From Microcaldota archaeon (GTDB lineage: Archaea > Micrarchaeota > Micrarchaeia > Micrarchaeales > CABMGC01): a stretch of DNA of 10,638 nucleotides. The stretch spans positions 1 to 10,638 of the forward strand of contig JASHUB010000031.1 of assembly GCA_030040265.1 (NCBI GenBank). The letters are read 5' to 3'. Under the pieces are notes generated by a model. The model had not been told where the DNA came from. It saw nothing but the letters and a program-made list of their open reading frames with translations, and made no database searches. The translations under genes and the position numbers were made by a program. The first letter of the stretch is position 1. Each line of letters starts with the position of its first letter. Of the stretch, positions 5,457-10,638 are shown one piece after another.

Positions 5457-6176
5457 TCACTGCTGCGGCTTGCCATCGTCCGGCTTCGGGGGCGGCTGGA
5501 CCGCTGCGCTTCTTATCGCCGAGAGCATGTTGTAGTACTTCACGCGGCGTTCCTCGAGCTTCCTCTTCTTCTTCGCTCCCCTGTCGAGCTTCTTCTTGAG
5601 CTGCCTGAGCTCGCCCTTCTTGAAGAACCTTGCAAAGAGGCTGGCCTCCATGCAGCTGAGCGTGAAGTTCATAGCGTCTATCCTCCTGTTCTGCGCGTTC
5701 GCCGCCGTTGAGTAGTAAGTGACCTTGCCCTCGAGCTCGCCTGTCAGAAGGCCGAAGTAGCGCTTGGCGGCGTCTATGTCCTTGGCCTTGATGGCCAGGC
5801 CCGCCAGCAGCAGCGACACCATGTGCTCGTTGTACCTGCGCTTGTAGCCGACCGCCAGCGCCTCTATCATCTTGAGGTACTGCCTCGTCTCTGCGCGCGA
5901 GAGCCGCTTGCACGTCGCTATTACGTTGGGCAGGCTGACTATCTCGTATTCGTATGAGTTGAAAAGCTTCTGCATGAACGCGGCATGCTCCTCCAGCATT
6001 GCGACGACCTGCTTGGAGTTCTCGTCGCTCACGCGCGACTTCCAGTTCTCCTTTATGACCCTTCGGAATATCTCGGCCTCGTAGCTGTTCACGGCTCCGT
6101 GCCTCTGCACGTGCCCCAGGTCGCTCTCCTGGACTACGGCCTTGTCGCGCTCTAGAAGTAAATTCGCCATGGGCAC
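5457..6176 (-). CDS. Basic, helix-rich hypothetical protein
   Basis: The 239-residue protein is almost entirely alpha-helical by composition, with a strongly basic segment at 186-212 (FKKGELRQLKKKLDRGAKKK and following) and a Pro-rich, disordered end (PPPKPDD). There is no signal peptide or transmembrane segment. Residues 30-110 look like amphipathic helices, with possible coiled coil around 186-220. The basic stretch suggests nucleic-acid or ribosome contact, which is inference only. The start is GTG 6176 or ATG 6170; neither has a strong Shine-Dalgarno, and ATG gives MANLLLERD. A TATA box about 50 nt upstream suggests its own promoter just after gltX. I do not recognise the family. Confidence 0.75.
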   Translation of the reverse strand: MPMANLLLERDKAVVQESDLGHVQRHGAVNSYEAEIFRRVIKENWKSRVSDENSKQVVAMLEEHAAFMQKLFNSYEYEIVSLPNVIATCKRLSRAETRQYLKMIEALAVGYKRRYNEHMVSLLLAGLAIKAKDIDAAKRYFGLLTGELEGKVTYYSTAANAQNRRIDAMNFTLSCMEASLFARFFKKGELRQLKKKLDRGAKKKRKLEERRVKYYNMLSAIRSAAVQPPPKPDDGKPQQ

Positions 6177-6218
6177 TTCACTCTACAGAAACTGGTCACC
6201 ATAACCTTTCGACAAACA

Positions 6219-6230
6219 TGTTTAAAAACC
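6219..6230 (-). promoter_or_regulatory. TATA box upstream of the helical protein gene
   Basis: The minus strand reads GGTTTTTAAACA, 43-54 nt upstream of the GTG start, in the 74-nt space after the gltX stop codon. It predicts a leader of about 20-30 nt. Confidence 0.45.
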
Positions 6231-6250
6231 TGTTCCCACCGGATGAGTAC

Positions 6251-7948
6251 TCATTTTGAGATGAAGATGAACTGGTTTTTCTTTTTGTCGTCGAGAATGC
6301 AGTAGCCGAACCGCTCGAACTGGACGATGTCGTGCTCCTTGAGCTGCTTTGCGTAGCTTTCGACGTAGCCCTTTACGACTTTCATGCTGCCCTTCAGCGG
6401 CTTCTCATCGTCGTCCACCAGGTCGCCTGGCACGAGCACGCTGCACTCCACCTTATTCTCTTCCGAGACCCACTGAACTATCCGTTCGTCCACGCCGCGC
6501 TTGCCGTCCTTGCCGAACGGCTCCGCGCCCAGGTCCTTCAGCTTGAGTGCCGAACCCTTCTTGATCATGTCAAGATCTTCCTTGGGGACGTAGAACTTCG
6601 TCCCGACCTTGTACTCCCTGTATCCGAGGTCCGCTGTCGGGTTCAGCCTGAGCTTGATTGGACTTTTCGCGCCTTCGGCTGTCACCTCGACCGGGTCCGG
6701 AACGAAGTAGAGATGCTTCGCGATCGGGTCAATGAACTTCTTGTTCTCTGCGAGCAGCATGTCTATCGGCACAAGCGCGTCTGTCTTGCTGAATCCCGCC
6801 CTGAGGACGAAGTTCCTAATCGCATCGGGCATTATGCCGCGCCGCCTCAGCGCGATGACTGTGAGCAGCCTCGGGTCATCCCATCCGGAGATGACGCCGT
6901 CCTTGAGCATCTCCCTTATGACGCGCTTCGCGGTAGTGTTGCCCCTTATCCGCAGCCTAGCCTCGTAATGGAACCGTGGCAGCGGGATGCCGAGCGCCGT
7001 GAGCATCCTCCTGTTGAACGGCTCCCATATCTCGTACTCTTTGCCGCGTATCACGTCGGTGACGCCGTACATGTTGTCGAGTATGATCGTGTTTATGTGG
7101 TACGTCGGCCAAACCACGTACTTCGTGCCCTGCCTGTAGTGCGGCACCTTCTTTATCCTGAAGAGCGTGGGGTCGCGGAGCGTCGCGTTATCAGCCTTCA
7201 TCTCGCCCATGAGCCTGACTATCGCCCCGCCCTCATCGTATTTCCCCTTGAGCATGTCCTCGAACATCCCGACGTTCTGCTTCTGGCTCTGCTGCCGGTG
7301 CTCGCACTCGATCTTGCTCTCTCTGCCGGCCTTTACCGTCTCATCGCTGCAGGTGCAGACGTACGCGTCGCCCTGCTTCAGGAGCTTCCTGCCTGCATCG
7401 TAGACCTTCTCGATGTGGTCGCTGGCGTAGTACTCCTTTGCGAACTTTATTCCGAGCCATGCGTAGTCCTTCCGTATGCCGTCAACGAACTCCTGCTTGC
7501 ACTTCTCCGGATTCGTGTCATCGAAATAGAGGTTGACCTTCCCGTCGTACATCTTCGCGACCTCGTCGCTGAGCAGCGCCTGCTTCGCGTTGCCTATCTG
7601 GATGTAGCCGCCCGGTTCTGGCGGGGCCCTCGTGACGACCTTGCCCTTCTCCGCGCCGTCTATGTGGATGTTCGGTCCGGCGGTCTTCTCCGCTTTTTCC
7701 TTCTCCGCCTCCTCGAATTCTGCACGGTACGGCTCGAACTCGCTCTCCAGCCTGGCCTTTGGCAGCTTGTTCACCTCGTCCACGACGTCCTTAACCGCAA
7801 GTGCTACTCCTTTCATGTCGGACTTGGTGTCAGGAAAAGCGAATATGACCTTGTTCATCACTGCGCCCTGCGCGGCCTTGCCGTAGTCCATCGCGTTCTT
7901 CAGGGCGAACTTCCTTATCGCCTCCCTTACGCTCTTGTTGACAGGCAT
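6251..7948 (-). CDS. gltX: Archaeal-type glutamyl-tRNA synthetase with degenerate class I motifs
   Basis: The 565-residue protein has the normal archaeal length and order: a helical N-terminal extension (1-105), a Rossmann catalytic domain with PPEPGGYIQIGNAKQALL (109-126) and YFDDTNPEKCKQEF (141-154), the inserted acceptor-binding part with AYVCTCS (195-201) and LRDPTLFRIKK, then VISGWDDPRL (352-361) and the beta-barrel anticodon domain (about 410-565). It should attach glutamate to tRNA-Glu and, as is common in archaea, also to tRNA-Gln for later amidation. The signature HIGH is QIGN (117-120), and the KMSKS equivalent, usually LSKR, is TAKR (339-342). Residues usually read as PTYDFA and DDH near 281-292 are PTYHIN and LDN. 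The reading frame is intact. The gene starts 4 nt after the stop of the membrane-protein gene, with GTGA just upstream as ribosome site. Whether it charges tRNA normally is open. Confidence 0.93.
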   Translation of the reverse strand: MPVNKSVREAIRKFALKNAMDYGKAAQGAVMNKVIFAFPDTKSDMKGVALAVKDVVDEVNKLPKARLESEFEPYRAEFEEAEKEKAEKTAGPNIHIDGAEKGKVVTRAPPEPGGYIQIGNAKQALLSDEVAKMYDGKVNLYFDDTNPEKCKQEFVDGIRKDYAWLGIKFAKEYYASDHIEKVYDAGRKLLKQGDAYVCTCSDETVKAGRESKIECEHRQQSQKQNVGMFEDMLKGKYDEGGAIVRLMGEMKADNATLRDPTLFRIKKVPHYRQGTKYVVWPTYHINTIILDNMYGVTDVIRGKEYEIWEPFNRRMLTALGIPLPRFHYEARLRIRGNTTAKRVIREMLKDGVISGWDDPRLLTVIALRRRGIMPDAIRNFVLRAGFSKTDALVPIDMLLAENKKFIDPIAKHLYFVPDPVEVTAEGAKSPIKLRLNPTADLGYREYKVGTKFYVPKEDLDMIKKGSALKLKDLGAEPFGKDGKRGVDERIVQWVSEENKVECSVLVPGDLVDDDEKPLKGSMKVVKGYVESYAKQLKEHDIVQFERFGYCILDDKKKNQFIFISK

Positions 7949-7952
7949 CGTC

Positions 7953-8564
7953 TCACGCAGGACCTACCACTGTCAGGTTGCCGACCAGCGCGCCTGTCTG
8001 GTTGAGCAGACCGGCGACTCTCAATCGCAGCGTCGTGTTGAACTGCTGGGTGAGGTTCACGCCCAGGTACAGCTGCCTCTGCCCAGGGGACAGCTCGACC
8101 TCCACATTCTGGCCGCCGACGCCCATGGTTATCAGGCTGGGGAACTCGAGGAGCGCCTGCGTGGCGAAAGTCGTGCACGATGCCTCGGTCGTGTTCACGC
8201 TGGCGTACAAAGCGTGGTATATTGAAGACGAGTTCTGGTTCCCGGCCTCTACGACTATCTGCTTGGGCGATGATGTGTAGTAGTTGCCGACAGTATTGTT
8301 CACCTCGAGCGTGTCCAGCAGGCTCTGCAGCGACGTCGACTCCTTGTCAGTGACGTTCACCTTGCAGCTCATGTTCACCTGCAGGACTGGACCGTATCCT
8401 GCCACGATCGCATTGGACGTGCCCTGCGCGTAGTACACTCCGGTCACAACTGTAGTTGAGCTTGTCGTGCTCGAGCCGCCGTTGTTGACCGCGGCGTAGG
8501 AAGTGAGGAAGATGACGGCAACGAATATGGCTCCGATTAGGTAGTAGAGTTTTTTCTTGTCCAG
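7953..8564 (-). CDS. N-terminally membrane-anchored, sequon-rich exported protein (probable CTG start)
   Basis: An ATG/GTG/TTG rule would start this gene at GTG 8447 (164 residues). However, the open frame continues upstream through a perfect membrane anchor: DKKK, then LYYLIGAIFVAVIFLTSYAAV, then a Ser/Thr-rich linker. The in-frame stop TAA is at 8580-8582, and between it and the anchor the only near-cognate start is CTG 8562-8564, preceded by GTGAT 3 nt upstream. Starting there gives 203 residues. The external part is beta-like, with two Cys and about nine N-X-S/T sequons, so it is probably glycosylated outside the cell. A single-base error in the A6 tract near 8550 could instead join GTG 8570-8572 to this frame. 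No known family is recognised. The gltX gene follows after 4 nt, so the pair is probably one transcript. Confidence 0.72.
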   Translation of the reverse strand: MDKKKLYYLIGAIFVAVIFLTSYAAVNNGGSSTTSSTTVVTGVYYAQGTSNAIVAGYGPVLQVNMSCKVNVTDKESTSLQSLLDTLEVNNTVGNYYTSSPKQIVVEAGNQNSSSIYHALYASVNTTEASCTTFATQALLEFPSLITMGVGGQNVEVELSPGQRQLYLGVNLTQQFNTTLRLRVAGLLNQTGALVGNLTVVGPA

Positions 8565-8660
8565 ATAATCACAAGGTTTTTAGCTTGACGCGGCTATAGT
8601 AATAAGCGCTTGTTGTAGATAAAAGAGGCTACATAAAGATATATAATCATAGGTGATTTT
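8565..8660. promoter_or_regulatory. Divergent promoter region between the membrane-protein gene and the FKBP gene
   Basis: The 96-bp space contains candidate TATA elements for both directions. For the FKBP gene these are GATAAAAGAG (about 8617-8627) and GATATATAATC (8638-8648). For the minus-strand gene these are ACTATAGCC and GCTAAAAACC (about 8574-8600). GATATATAATC is the best match to a TATA box but lies only about 20 nt before the CTG, too near for a start site upstream of it; GATAAAAG fits the spacing better. A Shine-Dalgarno AGGTGAT (8651-8657) precedes the FKBP start by 3 nt. Confidence 0.4.
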
Positions 8661-9377
8661 CTGGGTTTCAGCAACGGGGATTTCGTAAAGATCGAGTACA
8701 CGACCTGGCGTGCGGCAGACAACGCGCTCGTGTACACAACGGATAAGGCAACCGCGCAGAAGAACAACATGTACGACGAGAAGAAGAGATACGGTCCGGA
8801 GCTGGTCATAATAGGAGAGAACACAGCAATACCTGGACTCGAGCGCGAGATAAAGGGCATGAGCGTGAACCAGAGCAAGAAGCTGGAGCTCGAGCCAAAG
8901 GACGCTTTCGGGGAGCGCAGCGCCGAGATGGTGCGCGTGATGCCACTCACGGAGTTCAGGAAGAGAGACATGGACCCGTATCCGGGAATGAGGATAGACC
9001 TCGACGGAGTTCCGGCAACGGTCAAGAGCGTGACCGGAGGCAGGGTCATGGTCGATGCGAACCACCCGCTCGCAGGAGAGAAGCTCATCTGCGAGGTCAA
9101 GGTCGTCGCAAAAGCGGATTCTGACAGCGACAAGATCACCGCGCTGGCGGAGTCGCAGAACCTCATGCCAGACAGCGTCACTATGGAGGGAAGCACTGTC
9201 AAGATGGTGTTCGGCGCGAAAATCGAGAAGGGCGCAGACTATTTCATACACAAGGACTCGCTGGTCGGCTCGGTGATGAAGCACCTGCCGAAAGTGACAA
9301 AGGTGCTTGTCAACGAGGAGTACATAAGAAAGGAAGAGTCAAAGGCAAAGGAGAAGCCTGCTGAGAACAAGGAATAA
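8661..9377 (+). CDS. slyD: FKBP-type peptidyl-prolyl cis-trans isomerase, archaeal long (SlyD-like) form, probable CTG start
   Basis: From CTG 8661 the protein has 238 residues: first FKBP strand NGDFVKIEYTTW (5-16), FKBP core IIGENTAIPGLEREIKGM (50-67) and PKDAFGER (79-86), then the inserted IF chaperone domain (about 87-137, including MVRVMPLTEFRKR and VDANHPLAG), and a C-terminal extension (about 155-238) ending in a Lys/Glu-rich tail. It should catalyse prolyl isomerisation and act as a folding helper in the cytoplasm. The first standard start in frame, GTG 8730, would delete the first FKBP strand. CTG 8661 follows AGGTGAT by 3 nt and gives an N-terminus of the length I recall for Methanocaldococcus FKBP; the in-frame stop upstream is at 8634-8636. 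The usual FDTT active-site patch reads VYTTD, lacking the conserved Asp. The gene ends 8 nt from convergent spt4. Confidence 0.88.
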   Translation: MGFSNGDFVKIEYTTWRAADNALVYTTDKATAQKNNMYDEKKRYGPELVIIGENTAIPGLEREIKGMSVNQSKKLELEPKDAFGERSAEMVRVMPLTEFRKRDMDPYPGMRIDLDGVPATVKSVTGGRVMVDANHPLAGEKLICEVKVVAKADSDSDKITALAESQNLMPDSVTMEGSTVKMVFGAKIEKGADYFIHKDSLVGSVMKHLPKVTKVLVNEEYIRKEESKAKEKPAENKE

Positions 9378-9385
9378 TCTTCCTC

Positions 9386-9574
9386 TCATTCCCCTACATT
9401 CAGCGCGTAGGTTCCATTCGCCTTTATGTTCAGCTTCTTGGCTATCTCGGACTTCTCAGAATTAAGTATGACTATGTAGCCGTTCCACTTGTTAGTAAGC
9501 GTGGTGGAGCCGCACATGGGGCAGACGTCGCCCTGGGATATTATGAACCTGCAGACCTTGCATGCCTTCTCCAT
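9386..9574 (-). CDS. spt4: Transcription elongation factor Spt4 (RpoE2)
   Basis: The 62-residue protein is a single zinc ribbon with ACKVC (Cys5, Cys8) and CPMCGS (Cys18, Cys21), followed by the Spt4 signature TTLTNKWNGYIVILN and IAKKL....NGTYALNVGE. Spt4 pairs with the NGN domain of Spt5 and keeps the RNA polymerase clamp closed during elongation. The ATG lies 4 nt after the rpo7 stop, with AGGAGG in the last rpo7 codons serving as its ribosome site, so the two genes are translationally linked. The length and motifs are normal for the family. Confidence 0.95.
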   Translation of the reverse strand: MEKACKVCRFIISQGDVCPMCGSTTLTNKWNGYIVILNSEKSEIAKKLNIKANGTYALNVGE

Positions 9575-9578
9575 CTAA

Positions 9579-10160
9579 TCATCGCCTCCTTGAGCCGCCC
9601 GCCTTCGCCGGTCTCCTTTCCTTCCTCGACTCCTTGAGCCATTCCGGCTTTCCGAGACCCTCTGGGCGCATCGTGAGCGCTATCTTCGTGTCCTTGAGGT
9701 TGTTCCTCAGGCTGATCGTCGATACCTTTGCGAATACCGTGTCTCCCTTCTTGAGCGTCTTGCCCGTGTTCTTCGACACGAACTGCAGCGCCTTCCTGTC
9801 GTAGTTCACGAAATCGGTGGTTATCTGGGACAGGTGCACCAGTCCGTCGAGCGGGCCTATCCTTACGAAGCATCCGAAGTCGACAAGCTCGGAGACCTCT
9901 CCGACGACCACTTCCTCGACTTCGAGGTTGAACGACAGCAGGTCGAACCTGACGTCGTGGTGCGTGTTCGGGTCCTCCGGCATTATGACGCCGTCGCTTA
10001 TGTCGCGCACGTTGAAGACAGCGAGTATTATGCCCAGGTCCCTGTCGAGTATACGCTCGTACTTGTTCCTCAGGGTCTCCTCTACGGCCTTGGTAAGATC
10101 CTCGCCCATGTACTTTGGCGAGATGCTTATAGTGTCCTTCACCGTGTTTATGTAATACAA
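9579..10160 (-). CDS. rpo7: RNA polymerase subunit Rpo7 (RpoE/E'), TTG start
   Basis: The 193-residue protein matches Rpo7: N-terminal RNP-like domain (1-78; YYINTVKDTISISPKYMG, LGIILAVFNVRDISDG) and C-terminal S1 RNA-binding domain (about 80-165; VVVGEVSELVDFGCFVRIG, DGLVHLSQI), then a basic tail ending GGSRRR. Rpo7 forms the stalk with Rpo4 and binds the emerging transcript. The start is TTG 10158-10160: Rpo7 proteins normally begin MYxxxTVKDT, and GGTGA (10165-10169) sits 4 nt upstream. Extending the frame to the ATG at 10337 would add 59 residues, most of them overlapping the PIN gene, and is not credible. Together with spt4 after 4 nt and the PIN gene before, this is a conserved archaeal neighbourhood. 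Confidence 0.94.
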   Translation of the reverse strand: MYYINTVKDTISISPKYMGEDLTKAVEETLRNKYERILDRDLGIILAVFNVRDISDGVIMPEDPNTHHDVRFDLLSFNLEVEEVVVGEVSELVDFGCFVRIGPLDGLVHLSQITTDFVNYDRKALQFVSKNTGKTLKKGDTVFAKVSTISLRNNLKDTKIALTMRPEGLGKPEWLKESRKERRPAKAGGSRRR

Positions 10161-10164
10161 GATT

Positions 10165-10252
10165 TCACCGTTTAAGCGATAACAATTCGTGCTAGGGTTT
10201 GCGCGTAATGGCCAACCCTTGCAGATAGTATTGCTAAGAAAGAGTTTAATAA
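10165..10252 (-). promoter_or_regulatory. Promoter and ribosome site of rpo7-spt4
   Basis: A TATA box GTTATTAAAC lies at 10244-10253 on the minus strand, just after the PIN stop codon. It predicts a start near 10221 and a leader of about 60 nt. GGTGA at 10165-10169 is 4 nt before the TTG start and decides it. The rest of the leader shows no clear structure. Confidence 0.45.
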
Positions 10253-10257
10253 CTTTG

Positions 10258-10632
10258 CTATCGGAGCTCACCGTTCCTGGCCATCGATACGACCCCGACG
10301 CCGCGCCTCTTGAGCGCGGCCTTGAGCTTGATGTCATTGGTGCAGACCATGCACGGCCTCGAGTGCGCTTCGCGGGCTATCCAGCGGTCCACCGGACCGG
10401 TGTCTGGCATGGTCTCGATGTCCTGCTTCTGCAGCAGGGCGAGGGCGACGGCTGCGAACTTCTTCTCCTTCTTCGACCCGGATGCGAGTTTCCTGAGTTC
10501 GCCGATTATCCCTTCGGAGATGAGGACCCTGTACGAGGGCAGCTGGTCCCTCACCCTGGCGAACGGGTCGACCTTGTTCGATAGCGCGAAGACCATCGAG
10601 CTCGTGTCGAGGATTATGAAGTCCATAAGCAT
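10258..10632 (-). CDS. PIN-domain ribonuclease, Fcf1/Utp24-like
   Basis: The 124-residue protein is one PIN domain with all four expected acidic residues: Asp9 in ILDTSS, Glu45 in GIIGEL, Asp82 in PVDRW and Asp100 in VCTNDIKLKAAL. The ending GVGVVSMARNGELR follows the usual last strand. Fcf1-type PIN proteins in archaea sit next to rpo7-spt4 and eIF2-gamma and are thought to act in RNA processing rather than as toxins; no antitoxin gene is visible next to it. The start may be ATG 10632 or ATG 10626 (MDFIILDTSS), the second being closer to typical PIN N-termini. The window ends 6 nt upstream, so its promoter or upstream partner is not seen. Confidence 0.87.
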   Translation of the reverse strand: MLMDFIILDTSSMVFALSNKVDPFARVRDQLPSYRVLISEGIIGELRKLASGSKKEKKFAAVALALLQKQDIETMPDTGPVDRWIAREAHSRPCMVCTNDIKLKAALKRRGVGVVSMARNGELR

Positions 10633-10638
10633 TATATA

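Noticed and set aside
6332..8005. 557-residue plus-strand open frame
   Set aside because: It is antisense to gltX, in a G+C-rich codon setting that keeps the opposite frame open; composition is repetitive Leu/Val/Arg with no motifs, while the minus strand encodes a clear synthetase.
10161..10337. 59-residue N-terminal extension of Rpo7 to an ATG
   Set aside because: It overlaps the PIN gene, has no Rpo7 similarity, and the TTG with GGTGA upstream gives the normal Rpo7 start.
10258..10632. PIN protein as a VapC toxin of a toxin-antitoxin pair
   Set aside because: No antitoxin-like gene is next to it; the position beside rpo7 and spt4 and its sequence fit the conserved Fcf1-like housekeeping group.
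10633..10638. TATATA at the right edge, on the minus strand
   Set aside because: It abuts the ATG at 10632, so it is too close to be the promoter of the PIN gene from that start, and the window ends there.
1..10638. Mobile element, CRISPR array or defence island
   Set aside because: I saw no transposase, integrase, regularly spaced repeats or known defence genes; the contents are mostly housekeeping genes with a few lineage-specific ones.

Overview
The window is a gene-dense piece of an archaeal chromosome. The archaeal markers are an archaeal-type glutamyl-tRNA synthetase, the RNA polymerase subunit Rpo7 followed by Spt4, an Nre-family repair protein, an FKBP peptidyl-prolyl isomerase with the archaeal inserted domain, an Fcf1-like PIN protein and TATA-type promoters. 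Several starts follow a GGTGAT-type Shine-Dalgarno, which fits the usual archaeal 16S 3' end. The short intergenic spaces and an Nre protein without its zinc finger would suit a small-genome (DPANN-like) archaeon, but that placement is a guess.

Layout, left to right. (1) An unidentified partial gene is followed by a small S26 Ser/Lys peptidase (sodX-like). Convergent to it are a HAD-family hydrolase and a nickel superoxide dismutase (sodN). The NiSOD and its presumed leader peptidase make a small oxidative-stress cassette. The sodN promoter has a TATA box and a perfect 7-bp dyad just upstream of the start. (2) A 49-residue zinc-ribbon protein and an Nre DNA-repair protein lie on the minus strand. 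(3) A 53-bp divergent promoter leads to a plus-strand run: NUDIX hydrolase, M24 metallopeptidase (overlapping by 8 nt) and tRNA-Pro(CGG), which begins one base after the peptidase stop codon. (4) A secreted, membrane-anchored surface protein faces a basic helical protein of unknown function. (5) A minus-strand pair: a sequon-rich membrane-anchored protein, then gltX 4 nt downstream. (6) Divergent from these is an FKBP isomerase. (7) A minus-strand cluster, PIN (Fcf1-like), rpo7 and spt4, is part of the conserved archaeal transcription/translation gene neighbourhood.

The observations most worth a second look are: the NiSOD plus matching peptidase in an archaeon, with a candidate operator in front of sodN; two divergent genes (FKBP and the membrane protein) whose only sensible start codon is CTG, each in the same GTGATT(A/T)TCTGG context; and a glutamyl-tRNA synthetase with both class I signature motifs degenerate (QIGN for HIGH, TAKR in the KMSKS region).

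No stretch longer than 300 bases lacks a gene. I saw no CRISPR array, insertion sequence, integrase, long direct repeat or rRNA.
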